From the NCBI RefSeq assembly GCF_007995085.1, contig NZ_VOQS01000003.1, positions 1,178,001 through 1,242,000 on the forward strand: a stretch of DNA of 64,000 nt. The letters run 5' to 3'. This stretch comes from Paraburkholderia azotifigens (GTDB lineage: Bacteria; Pseudomonadota; Gammaproteobacteria; Burkholderiales; Burkholderiaceae). Below the pieces are notes generated by a model that searched no databases, was not told the DNA's origin, and saw nothing but the letters and a program-made list of their open reading frames with translations. A program made the translations under genes and the position numbers. This document shows, one piece after another, positions 51,749 to 59,570 of the stretch; position 1 is the stretch's first letter; every line of letters starts with the position of its first letter.

Positions 51749-53781
51749 CACATGCCGACGGTGACGCGCTTCTGGCCCGCACGCGTCAGATTGCGGTAGC
51801 GCGCGAGCGCCCACAGCGGGAAGAACTTGCGATAGCCGTGGTAGCGCAGATAGAACACGCGCGGGAAGCCCGTCGCCGAAAAGCGCTCTTCGTCCCACAG
51901 GCCGTGGTCGCGCTGCTCGCTTTGCAAGTACTCGACGCCGCGCGCGACGGCGGGATGATCGACATAGCCCGCCGCCATCAGGCCGAGCAGCGCCCACGCC
52001 GTTTGCGACGGAATGCTCGGCGCCTTTTCGTAACCGCGATAGTCGAGCTTGTAGCTGGTGCCGTCTTCGCCCCAGCCGCCGTCCGCGTTCTGGATCGACA
52101 CGAGCCACTGCGCGGCGCGCTTGATGCGCGCGTCTTCGAGAGAGATGCCCGCCGCGTTCAGCGCGCACAGCGCCGTCCACGTGCCGTAGATGTAGTTCAT
52201 GCCCCAGCGGCCGTACCAGCTGCCGTCGTCTTCCTGCTCTTTCAGCAAGTAGTTATATGCGCGGCGCGCAGGTTCGCTGGTCGCGGGCATTTCGCCGAGT
52301 TGCGCGAGCATCGACAGACAGCGGCCCGACACGTCGGCCGTCGGCGGATCGAGCAGCGCACCGTGGTCGGAGAAGGGGATGTTGTTCAGGTAATACTGGG
52401 TGTTTTCGGGCTCGAACGCGCCCCAGCCGCCGTCGCTGCTCTGCATGCCGACCACCCATTCGCGGGCGCGCGCAATCGCGTTGGCATCGACATTCGACTT
52501 CGTCAGCGCCGCCGAGCGGTGCATCGCCAGCGCGACCACAGCCGTATCGTCGACGTCGGGGTAATGCGCGTTGTTGTACTGGAATGCCCAGCCTCCCGGA
52601 CGCACGTCGGGACGGCGCGAGGTCCAGTCGCCGCGCACGTCGAGAATCTGCAGCGGACGCAGCCATGCGAGACCGCCCTCGGCGGCTTGCTCGGCGCGCG
52701 GATCGCCCGTTTCGAGCAGCGCATGCGCCGCGAGCGACGTGTCCCACACAGGCGACAGGCACGGCTGGCAATACGCTTCGTCTTCGTGGATGACGAGCAG
52801 TTTTTCGATCGATTCACGGGCGATCGCGCGGTTCGGGTGATCGGCGGGATAGCCGAGCACGTCGTACATCATCACCGAGTTCGCCATTGCCGGGAAAATC
52901 GCGCCGAGGCCGTCCACGCCGTTCAGGCGTTCGTCGACGAAATCGACGGCCGCCTTGATCGCGCGCTCGCGCGACGCCTTCGGGAACAGGCCGTCCGTGA
53001 CGCGCAGCACGCCGTCGACGGCGCGGAAGAACGCGAACCAGCTCTTGCTCTGATGGCCCGAACGCGGCAGCAGGCCTGTCGTCACAGGCGCGCCGCGGAA
53101 CAGTTCGTCGATGCGCACGCCGCGCGGATTGCGCGCGACTGGACGCTTCGCGTTCAGCACGAGCAGCGGCACGATCACGGTGCGCGCCCAGTACGACACC
53201 TTCGACAGATGGAACGGGAACCACTTGGGCAGCAGCATGATTTCGACGGGCATCATCGGCACCGCGTACCACGTGACGACGCCGAACAGCGCGAGCAGGA
53301 TCCGCGTGAACACGTTCGCTGCTTCCGCGCCGCCGTTCGCGAGGATGCACTCGCGCGCGCGGACCATGTGCTCGGCGTCTTCCGCGTCGCCGACCATCTT
53401 CAGCGCGAAGTACGCCTTGACGCTCGCGCTGACGTCCATCGCGCCGTCTGTGAAGAGCGGCCAGCCGCCGTTGGGCAACTGGATGCGGCGCAGATAGCGC
53501 GCGATCTTCTGTTCGAGTTCGACGTTCGGCGTTTCGCCCAGGTAATGCACGAGCAGCACGTATTCGGCGGGAATCGTCGCGTCGGCTTCGAGTTCGTAGA
53601 CCCAGTGGCCGTCGTCCTTTTGCGCAGCGAGGATCGCGTCCGTGGCGCGCGTGACGGCGGCGTCGAGCGCGTCGACGGGTGCTGCGCCCGTCGCCAGCGC
53701 GGCGGCAACGGGAGCATGATCGTCGATCAGCGTTTGAGGCAGTGCTTCGCCCAGCGTCTGGGTCATGGATAAGTCGTTCAT
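51748..53781 (-). CDS. shc: squalene-hopene cyclase
   Basis: A 677-residue class II triterpene cyclase that converts squalene to hopene and hopanol. The catalytic acid motif DVDD is at 409-412 (HYPDVDDTAVV). QW repeats are visible, for example QLPNGGWPLF (101-110), QSSDGGWGAFE and QNADGGWGEDG. The membrane-binding insert WYAVPMMPVEIMLLPKWFPF is present. Length is typical. The ATG at 53781 overlaps the stop of hpnE (ATGA). Nothing seems missing, so the enzyme should be active. Confidence 0.95.
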   Translation of the reverse strand: MNDLSMTQTLGEALPQTLIDDHAPVAAALATGAAPVDALDAAVTRATDAILAAQKDDGHWVYELEADATIPAEYVLLVHYLGETPNVELEQKIARYLRRIQLPNGGWPLFTDGAMDVSASVKAYFALKMVGDAEDAEHMVRARECILANGGAEAANVFTRILLALFGVVTWYAVPMMPVEIMLLPKWFPFHLSKVSYWARTVIVPLLVLNAKRPVARNPRGVRIDELFRGAPVTTGLLPRSGHQSKSWFAFFRAVDGVLRVTDGLFPKASRERAIKAAVDFVDERLNGVDGLGAIFPAMANSVMMYDVLGYPADHPNRAIARESIEKLLVIHEDEAYCQPCLSPVWDTSLAAHALLETGDPRAEQAAEGGLAWLRPLQILDVRGDWTSRRPDVRPGGWAFQYNNAHYPDVDDTAVVALAMHRSAALTKSNVDANAIARAREWVVGMQSSDGGWGAFEPENTQYYLNNIPFSDHGALLDPPTADVSGRCLSMLAQLGEMPATSEPARRAYNYLLKEQEDDGSWYGRWGMNYIYGTWTALCALNAAGISLEDARIKRAAQWLVSIQNADGGWGEDGTSYKLDYRGYEKAPSIPSQTAWALLGLMAAGYVDHPAVARGVEYLQSEQRDHGLWDEERFSATGFPRVFYLRYHGYRKFFPLWALARYRNLTRAGQKRVTVGM

Positions 53782-55067
53782 CGGCGTTCCATCGGTTCGT
53801 TCAATAGCGTATCGGCGGCCTTCTGGCCGGACCGTATCGCCCCTTCGATGCCCGGCGGCAGACCGGTTGCCGTCCAGTCGCCTGCGAGCATCAGGTTGTT
53901 CCAGCGAGTGCGCGTGGCCGGGCGGCGCATCTCGTCGTCGGGCTGCGCGGCGAACGTGGCGCGCGGCTCGACATTCAGCTGCCACTTCAGCGGCAGATCG
54001 GCCGACAGCCCCGTCACCTGCGCGACGTCGGCCCACAGCTTGCGCGCGAGATCGTCGCGCGGCATGTCGGTGAGCCTCGCCGTCTGGCTTGCCGCATCGT
54101 AGACCGTCACCGACAGGTGTCCGTCGGACGCCACCAGCCAGTTCGCGGTCGCGTTGACGAGGCCCATCAACGGCGGATGGCCAAGCGGCGGCTCGACGGC
54201 AAAATGTGCCGTGACAATCGCCGAAAAACCGCGCGGCGCCTGCACGCCCGGCACGAGCGATTGCGTCATATCGGGCGTCACGGCCAGCACGACAGCTTCG
54301 CTCGCGCCGATTTCGATGCGCTCCTCGCCGTTCAGCCGCAATGCGGAAACCCGGCGGCCGTCTTCCCCATCGGCGAACTCGAATGCATCGAGCCGTGCGC
54401 CGAGCCGGATCGCCGCGCCGCCATGCTGCAGCAGCCGCAGTGCGGGATCGACGAAGGCCGAGCCCAGGCCGTTACGCGCGACGAGCGGACGGCTGGCCGG
54501 TCCACCTGACGCGAACGTGTCGCGCAACGCGGCGCCCGCGAGTTCAGCCGTCGCGCGGCGCGGATCGATGTTCGTCATGGCCAGCAGCAGCGGCCGCAGC
54601 ATGCGGTCCCACAGCGGGCCGTTGCTGCGCATGGTCTGCGCGACGGTGCGGCCGGGCTTGGCCAGCAGCAGCGGAACGACGGACAGGTAATCGGTCCATT
54701 GCGTGTCCGGCACCCGCGCGCGCGCATCGAAAATCCATGCAGGGAAACGTCCCTGCGACATCCGCACGGTCCAGCGCTGGTTCGTCGCGAGATCGGCGAA
54801 CGGGTATTCGGGCTGCGTCGGCCCGACGAGATCGTCGGCGGAACCGATCGCGCGCACGTAGTTCAGCGTGGCCTGCTGGCCGGACAGCACCAGATGGTTG
54901 CCGCTGTCGATGGTCGCCCCCAGCGTGCGGTCGTAATACGTGCGGCAGCGGCCGCCTGCCTGCTCGGCCGCCTCGTACAGCACGACCTGCGCGCCGCGCC
55001 GCTGCAATTGCACGGCGGCGGCAAGACCGGCCAGCCCTGCGCCGATCACGTGAACCAGCTTTCGCAT
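53778..55067 (-). CDS. hpnE: HpnE, hydroxysqualene/squalene-forming FAD oxidoreductase
   Basis: A 429-residue FAD-dependent amine-oxidase/desaturase-like protein: dinucleotide motif VIGAGLAGLAAAVQLQRRGA (8-27), GGRCRTYYDRTLGATIDSGN and, at the C-terminus, NLMLAGDWTATGLPPGIEGA, IRSGQKAAD. HpnE reduces hydroxysqualene to squalene. Its start at 55067 overlaps the last base of the hpnD stop; no Shine-Dalgarno is needed in such a coupled arrangement. It precedes shc in the operon. Confidence 0.93.
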   Translation of the reverse strand: MRKLVHVIGAGLAGLAAAVQLQRRGAQVVLYEAAEQAGGRCRTYYDRTLGATIDSGNHLVLSGQQATLNYVRAIGSADDLVGPTQPEYPFADLATNQRWTVRMSQGRFPAWIFDARARVPDTQWTDYLSVVPLLLAKPGRTVAQTMRSNGPLWDRMLRPLLLAMTNIDPRRATAELAGAALRDTFASGGPASRPLVARNGLGSAFVDPALRLLQHGGAAIRLGARLDAFEFADGEDGRRVSALRLNGEERIEIGASEAVVLAVTPDMTQSLVPGVQAPRGFSAIVTAHFAVEPPLGHPPLMGLVNATANWLVASDGHLSVTVYDAASQTARLTDMPRDDLARKLWADVAQVTGLSADLPLKWQLNVEPRATFAAQPDDEMRRPATRTRWNNLMLAGDWTATGLPPGIEGAIRSGQKAADTLLNEPMERR

Positions 55068-55915
55068 CAAAAGAGAGCGTACCGCGCGACGATGGCCAGC
55101 ATTCGCAACTTCGGCTTGCTGACCTTCGTGCGCGGAATGTCGAAGCCGCGTTCCAGCGTGCGATCGAGCAGCACGCGGTAGACGCCCGACATGATGCGCG
55201 GCGCTTTCACCTGCGCACGCGGCTGCGCGTCCATGATCGCGTCGGCGGCGGCGAAATGCTGCTTCGCGCGCTCCGCGAGGGTTGCGCAGACGCGCGGCAG
55301 CGACGGATCGTCGGCGATCGTCAGCGGATTCGACGTCGCGATGCCTTCCCGCGCGAGCAACTCGTACGGCAGATAGCAGCGGTTGATTTCCGCATCTTCG
55401 TCGATATCGCGCAGGATGTTCGTCAGTTGCAGCGCGCGGCCCAGATGGTGCGACAGCTCGATGCCGGGCTGCTCCTGCATCCCGAAAATTCTCACCGATA
55501 GCCGGCCAGCCGCGCTCGCGACGCGATCGCAATACAGATCGAGCGTGGCTTCGTCTGGCGCGCAAATGTCGGCGGCGGCGTCCATCGCCATGCCATCGAT
55601 CATCGCGTGGAAATCTTCGCGCTGCAGATGGAACGTGTGGATGTGCCGGGTCAGCTCGAGCAGCGACGCGCGCGGCGAGCCGGCGTAGCACGCGTCGATG
55701 TCCGCCCGCCAGCGTTCGAGGCCCGCATCGCGCTCCGCGCGCGGCAGGTCGCTGTCGGCGATATCGTCGACGGCGCGGCAGAACGCGTAGACCTGATACA
55801 TCGCATCGCGCTGCGCAGGCGGCAAGATGCGCATCGCGAGATAAAACGAGCTGCCCGAACTTGCGGCGGCTGCGTCAGTTTGTGTGTCGTCCACGACGAG
55901 ATTGGAAACGGCCAA
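55067..55915 (-). CDS. hpnD: HpnD, presqualene diphosphate synthase
   Basis: A 282-residue trans-isoprenyl diphosphate synthase of the squalene/phytoene type. First Asp motif DDIAD at 50-54 (FCRAVDDIADS), second in NILRDIDEDAEINRCYLPYE. It condenses two farnesyl diphosphates to presqualene diphosphate, which HpnC and HpnE then turn into squalene. The start is TTG at 55915, with GGAG six bases upstream; a GTG at 55942 lacks such a leader. It is the first gene of the hpnD-hpnE-shc-hpnG operon. No hpnC is next to it. Confidence 0.9.
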   Translation of the reverse strand: MAVSNLVVDDTQTDAAAASSGSSFYLAMRILPPAQRDAMYQVYAFCRAVDDIADSDLPRAERDAGLERWRADIDACYAGSPRASLLELTRHIHTFHLQREDFHAMIDGMAMDAAADICAPDEATLDLYCDRVASAAGRLSVRIFGMQEQPGIELSHHLGRALQLTNILRDIDEDAEINRCYLPYELLAREGIATSNPLTIADDPSLPRVCATLAERAKQHFAAADAIMDAQPRAQVKAPRIMSGVYRVLLDRTLERGFDIPRTKVSKPKLRMLAIVARYALF

Positions 55916-56464
55916 GACGATCTCCGCTGAGACACCCACCACGGGGCGATCAAGAAGTCATGCCTACCCGCAGGCAAGCCGCCCGCGCGCGCGGACACGC
56001 GCGAAACACCGGCCGGAAGACCGGAAAACGGGCAAAAGTATACCAACCTTTCATAGCGGACGCAGAAACGGCAGCCGTCCGTGCAAGGCGCGGCGCGCGT
56101 CGGCCCGGATGGTGGATACCTTTTTCGGCATGTCCGGGCGTGGCGCGCAGAAGCGAAGCGACCTCGCCCGGAAATCGCCTTCAAATCGAGTCGATTATCT
56201 GACGCTGCCATTCGATTATCTCAAATTAAGACTTGTCTGAGATATTGAAAAGCGGGTCGCGATTATATTCATGGTCGGAGTCGATGAAGCAATACCGCAA
56301 CTTGAGCGGCCCGGCGCGCCGGTCAGCGCAGGGACGGCGCCGCTCATCGACACAACTCGAATCGCTTCGTTAAATCCATTTTCATTGGCATCAATACCAA
56401 TGAATAAAATCCGCATTCAGATACTCACCGAATCACATAAATCAATTCAATTAAAGGAAAAATC
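55916..56464. other. 549-bp divergent gap hpnD / NTF2-like gene
   Basis: There is no gene with coding character. The right part (56190-56460) is clearly AT-rich, with ttaaatcc, tattgaaa and attaaagg-type stretches, and probably holds the promoter of the NTF2-like gene. The left part is GC-rich and presumably holds the promoter of the squalene/hopene operon; I could not pick convincing -35/-10 boxes. Confidence 0.45.
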
Positions 56465-56887
56465 ATGAAACTGCATATTTATCTGGCAGCCCCGCTTCTG
56501 GCCGCTTTCACTCTCTCAGCGCCCGCGTTTGCCACGCAAAACGACGAATCCGCGATTCGCCAGCTCGAAGAAAACTGGGTGCAGGCGAGCATGCATCACG
56601 ACACGGACACGCTGAAAATGCTGCTCGACGACTCGTACCGCGAGATCACGCCGTCCGGCAAGACGCGTTCGAAGAGCGATGTGCTGAGCGCGCCGCCCGC
56701 GCCCGCCGGGTCGACGCAAACGCTGCAGGACGTGCAGGTGCGCGTCGACGGCGATCAGGCCGTCGCATTCGGTGAGAATCGCTTCATGGCCCCGAACGGC
56801 GAGGCCGCCGTGTTCGCCTTCAAGGACGACTTCGTCCGGCGCGACGGTCAATGGCACGTCGTCGGCTCATGGATGACGAAGAAGTAA
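56465..56887 (+). CDS. exported NTF2-like protein (SnoaL/DUF4440 fold)
   Basis: A 140-residue protein with a Sec signal (MKLHIYLAAPLLAAFTLSAP, cleavage after AFA) and one NTF2-like cone fold: SAIRQLEENWVQASMHHDTD, LLDDSYREITPSGKTRSKSD, VFAFKDDFVRRDGQWHVVGS at the end. Such domains bind small molecules or act as catalysts; this one should be periplasmic. AAGGAAAAATC precedes the ATG. The upstream region is AT-rich and a strong hairpin follows. Confidence 0.85.
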   Translation: MKLHIYLAAPLLAAFTLSAPAFATQNDESAIRQLEENWVQASMHHDTDTLKMLLDDSYREITPSGKTRSKSDVLSAPPAPAGSTQTLQDVQVRVDGDQAVAFGENRFMAPNGEAAVFAFKDDFVRRDGQWHVVGSWMTKK

Positions 56888-56895
56888 ATCGCAAG

Positions 56896-56933
56896 CGTTG
56901 GACGCGGCTTGCCGTACGGCAGCGCGTCCAACG
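56896..56933. terminator. bidirectional hairpin, NTF2-like / diguanylate cyclase
   Basis: cgttggacgcg (56896-56906) pairs perfectly with cgcgtccaacg (56923-56933); the loop itself contains the palindrome gccgtacggc. It lies between the convergent NTF2-like and GGDEF genes. Confidence 0.7.
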
Positions 56934-56955
56934 TCAAAACATCCTCAGAGTAACC

Positions 56956-57894
56956 TCAGATAAACGCAACCGACCGGTTGCGCCCTTGCCGCTTCGCGCT
57001 ATACAGCGCGGCGTCCGCCTCGTTGATGAGCGCTTCGTAAGCCGGCACCCCGGCACGCGCCGCCGCACCGCCGACACTCGCCGTCACGGGCACATCAACG
57101 CCCTGCACGTCGACGGGCAGATCGCCGATCGTATTGCGGATTTTCTCCGCGACCAGCATCGCGTCTTCCAGCGGCGTGCACGGCAGCAGCAACGCGAATT
57201 CCTCGCCGCCGAAACGCCCGAACGTATCCTGCGCGCGCACGACATGCGCGACGCGCTGCGCCATCTCCCGAAGCACGGTATCGCCGACCACGTGGCCGAA
57301 CTGGTCGTTGATCTTCTTGAAGTGATCGAGATCGAACAGCAGGATCGACAGCTCGCCGCCATAGCGCTGCCAGCGCGTGTATTCGTCGCGCAGACGCGCT
57401 TCGAAGTAGCGGCGGTTCGCGATGCCCGTCAGCCCGTCGCGGTCCGCATATTCCTGCAGTTTCGCGACGGCTTCCTCGCGCTCGCGCTGCATGATGCTCA
57501 CATGCGTCACGTCGGACACCGTCACGCACACGGCTTCTACTTCGCGATCGCGCATGATCGGCATGAACGTGCAGTCCTGCTGCATGAAATCGACGCCGCC
57601 CGTGATCGGCCGGTCGTGATCGAACTTGAACAGATACGGGCGCTGCTCCCACGAACTGAACGCGAAGCTGCCCAGCTGGAACACGCTTTCGAGCTTGCGC
57701 GTGAGCCATACGCGCGGCAGTTCCGGGAAGCTCGCGAAAATCGACTTGCCGACCACCTGCTGCGCGGACAGACCGCTGTGATCGTGCATGAAGCGATTCC
57801 ACATCAGCACGTTCATCTGACGGTCGAGAACGAAAATACCAAAGCCGACCCGTTCGACAACCAGGTCGCTCAGCGTAGGAAGCGGGGCATTCAT
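56956..57894 (-). CDS. PAS-GGDEF diguanylate cyclase
   Basis: A 312-residue cytoplasmic protein. A PAS domain at about 10-130 (RVGFGIFVLDRQMNVLMWNR; LSAQQVVGKSIFASFPEL) is followed by a short coiled coil and a GGDEF domain at about 150-312 (ADRDGLTGIANRRYFEARLR; FLDLDHFKKIND-type DLDHFKKIND; RFGGEEFALLL). The active-site GGEEF is intact and RAQD five residues before it is a proper inhibitory I-site, so it should make c-di-GMP with product inhibition. Its ATG overlaps the stop of the CheC-like gene (ATGA), making CheY, CheC-like, GGDEF one coupled operon. Confidence 0.92.
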   Translation of the reverse strand: MNAPLPTLSDLVVERVGFGIFVLDRQMNVLMWNRFMHDHSGLSAQQVVGKSIFASFPELPRVWLTRKLESVFQLGSFAFSSWEQRPYLFKFDHDRPITGGVDFMQQDCTFMPIMRDREVEAVCVTVSDVTHVSIMQREREEAVAKLQEYADRDGLTGIANRRYFEARLRDEYTRWQRYGGELSILLFDLDHFKKINDQFGHVVGDTVLREMAQRVAHVVRAQDTFGRFGGEEFALLLPCTPLEDAMLVAEKIRNTIGDLPVDVQGVDVPVTASVGGAAARAGVPAYEALINEADAALYSAKRQGRNRSVAFI

Positions 57895-58514
57895 ATACTG
57901 GAAAGCAGCGCGTCCAGCGCGTTGCTCAGATGACGGATCGAGTCTTCCGCCATCAGCATCACGAGGTGGGCGCGGAAACTCTGATCCTCTAACGCAAAAT
58001 TCACTTCGACCAGCAACGCAACTTCCCACGCAAGGACGTTCGGCTGGAACACGTCGTCGAGCGACATCGCCGAGCCGAGCAGGCCCGGCGGCGAGAACAC
58101 GGGCGTGCGTCCGAGCTGGTCGAGAATGCACGACACGCAGGCGCCCGTCAGGATGTTGGCGACGTCGAACACGAGTTCTTCCTGCGTGGTCGCTTCATAC
58201 GCGGACTTCGCGTACGGGTCGCTCACCAGCGAACACAGCTGTTCGATGCTGCCGCTACGGCAGATCACCAGCGCCTCGCCCTTGATATCCGAGCGGAAGC
58301 CCTGTCGCACCGCGCTGACGGGCTCGTTGATGCCCGTCATCTCGCGCAGCGCCGACGCCGCTTCGCGCACGGCCACCACGCGCACGCGGGGCACCGACAG
58401 TTCGATGAACGCATCCAGCAGCAGAGCGAGGCGCGTCGCGGCCTGGCCCATCGCCAGATTGGCGACTTCCTGCAGCGCGTCGCGCTGATCTTCGTTGAGG
58501 ACTGGCTCAGACAT
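57891..58514 (-). CDS. CheC-like phosphatase domain protein
   Basis: A 207-residue CheC/FliY-type protein with the two characteristic helices: DALQEVANLAMGQAATRLAL (E-x2-N motif near residues 16-19) and LVFDVANILTGACVSCILDQ, in which the first acidic residue of the second motif is changed to Asp. CheC proteins dephosphorylate CheY-P. The ATG overlaps the CheY-like gene by 8 bp, so the two proteins are probably a matched pair acting on the c-di-GMP enzyme downstream. Confidence 0.85.
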   Translation of the reverse strand: MSEPVLNEDQRDALQEVANLAMGQAATRLALLLDAFIELSVPRVRVVAVREAASALREMTGINEPVSAVRQGFRSDIKGEALVICRSGSIEQLCSLVSDPYAKSAYEATTQEELVFDVANILTGACVSCILDQLGRTPVFSPPGLLGSAMSLDDVFQPNVLAWEVALLVEVNFALEDQSFRAHLVMLMAEDSIRHLSNALDALLSSI

Positions 58515-58875
58515 ACAACCCGTACTCCTTGAGGATGGGAAGCACCGCCTCGGTGGTCACGGGCTTCGGGATGAATGCCAGTGCGCCAAGCGCGCGCACG
58601 CGTTCCCTTGCCATCGGCTGGACATCGGCGGACACGACGATCACGAATGTGTTCAGGTCCTCGTGCTGCAGGGCCTCCAGAACCTGATAGCCCGTCATGT
58701 CGGGCATCGTCAGATCGAGAAACATCACCGACGCGCGCCCCTTGCGATAATGCTCGAGCGCTTCGCGGCCGTTGGACGCGTAGGTAATGTCGACGTCCCA
58801 ATCCTGCGGCAACGCCTTCGTGAGCACCTTGCGGGCAAGCAGCGAGTCATCGGCGATCACAATGGGCAAAGACAT
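58507..58875 (-). CDS. CheY-like single-domain response regulator
   Basis: A 122-residue receiver domain without output: acidic pair D9 and D10, phospho-acceptor D54 in MFLDLTMPDM, S82 and K104 in FIPKPVTTEA, all the residues needed for phosphorylation. It lacks flagellar neighbours, so the output is more likely the coupled CheC-like/GGDEF pair. The start at 58875 gives the normal N-terminus. The kinase could be the hybrid histidine kinase encoded across the 695-bp gap. Confidence 0.92.
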   Translation of the reverse strand: MSLPIVIADDSLLARKVLTKALPQDWDVDITYASNGREALEHYRKGRASVMFLDLTMPDMTGYQVLEALQHEDLNTFVIVVSADVQPMARERVRALGALAFIPKPVTTEAVLPILKEYGLYV

Positions 58876-59570
58876 GGCGGCAGACTGGAAACGGAGTGGG
58901 CTCTTGCGTGTTAACGGCGGCGCCTGGGCGAACTTTAGTGCCCGCTCGCACTTTTACGCGCCGGAGCCGTCCGAACACAGGCAAACTCGCCGGCCGGATC
59001 GACGGGCACGGGCGACGCTGCCGGCACGTGGCGCGCCGGACGGCGCGCGTGGCACGCAGCGGCAGCCTGCGCGCAATGGACAACGGCAATGACCGTCATG
59101 TTCGAAGCCTACCCCGTAGATAGTGCTGCGGCGGCAAGACGGCGTTCATGGCTCCGTGGTGCCCCGCTGGTCTCCGCGAGGCCGGTCTTGCATCGCGTGC
59201 AATTCCCGGTCCCTCGCGCGGAATTCGCCCGATCATGGCGGGCTGATTATTTATCGTGGCGCAATTTTCGAAGCAAATTGGCGGAAAGGCAACTCGTCAG
59301 AAAGCGTTCGACGAACGAATTTAACTCGTTTTCGTCATATTCGAGTCGAAACGCAAGCATTCGTCAGAAGAATGATCGTACTTATACTTTTGTGTACGTT
59401 TGCGCTTCCGGATTCGTCGCTGATTCGCGAACTCGTATGACCAAAGCGCCGAACCCGCGCCAGCGCGGGCGCCGCGCCTTCTTTGTTGCATTGCGTGCGA
59501 GTAAACCCGCGCGCTGAACCTATGATAAGAACTCGTACCTTTTTTACCGGCCGCGAGAGCGGCTTTCGCC
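58876..59570. other. 695-bp divergent gap, CheY-like / hybrid kinase
   Basis: No credible gene. The left part is GC-rich and the part from about 59240 to 59400 is noticeably AT-rich (ttatttatcg, aatttaactcg, gtacttatac), which suits promoters or a regulator binding area. Short open frames here lack ribosome-binding sites and family likeness. Confidence 0.45.

Noticed and set aside
51838..53772. 644-codon plus-strand open frame opposite shc
   Set aside because: Arg-rich mirror of the cyclase gene. The minus strand carries DVDD and QW motifs.
59089..59517. Possible gene in the gap before the hybrid kinase
   Set aside because: Several overlapping frames exist, none with a ribosome site, signal or recognisable domain; base composition changes within the frame.
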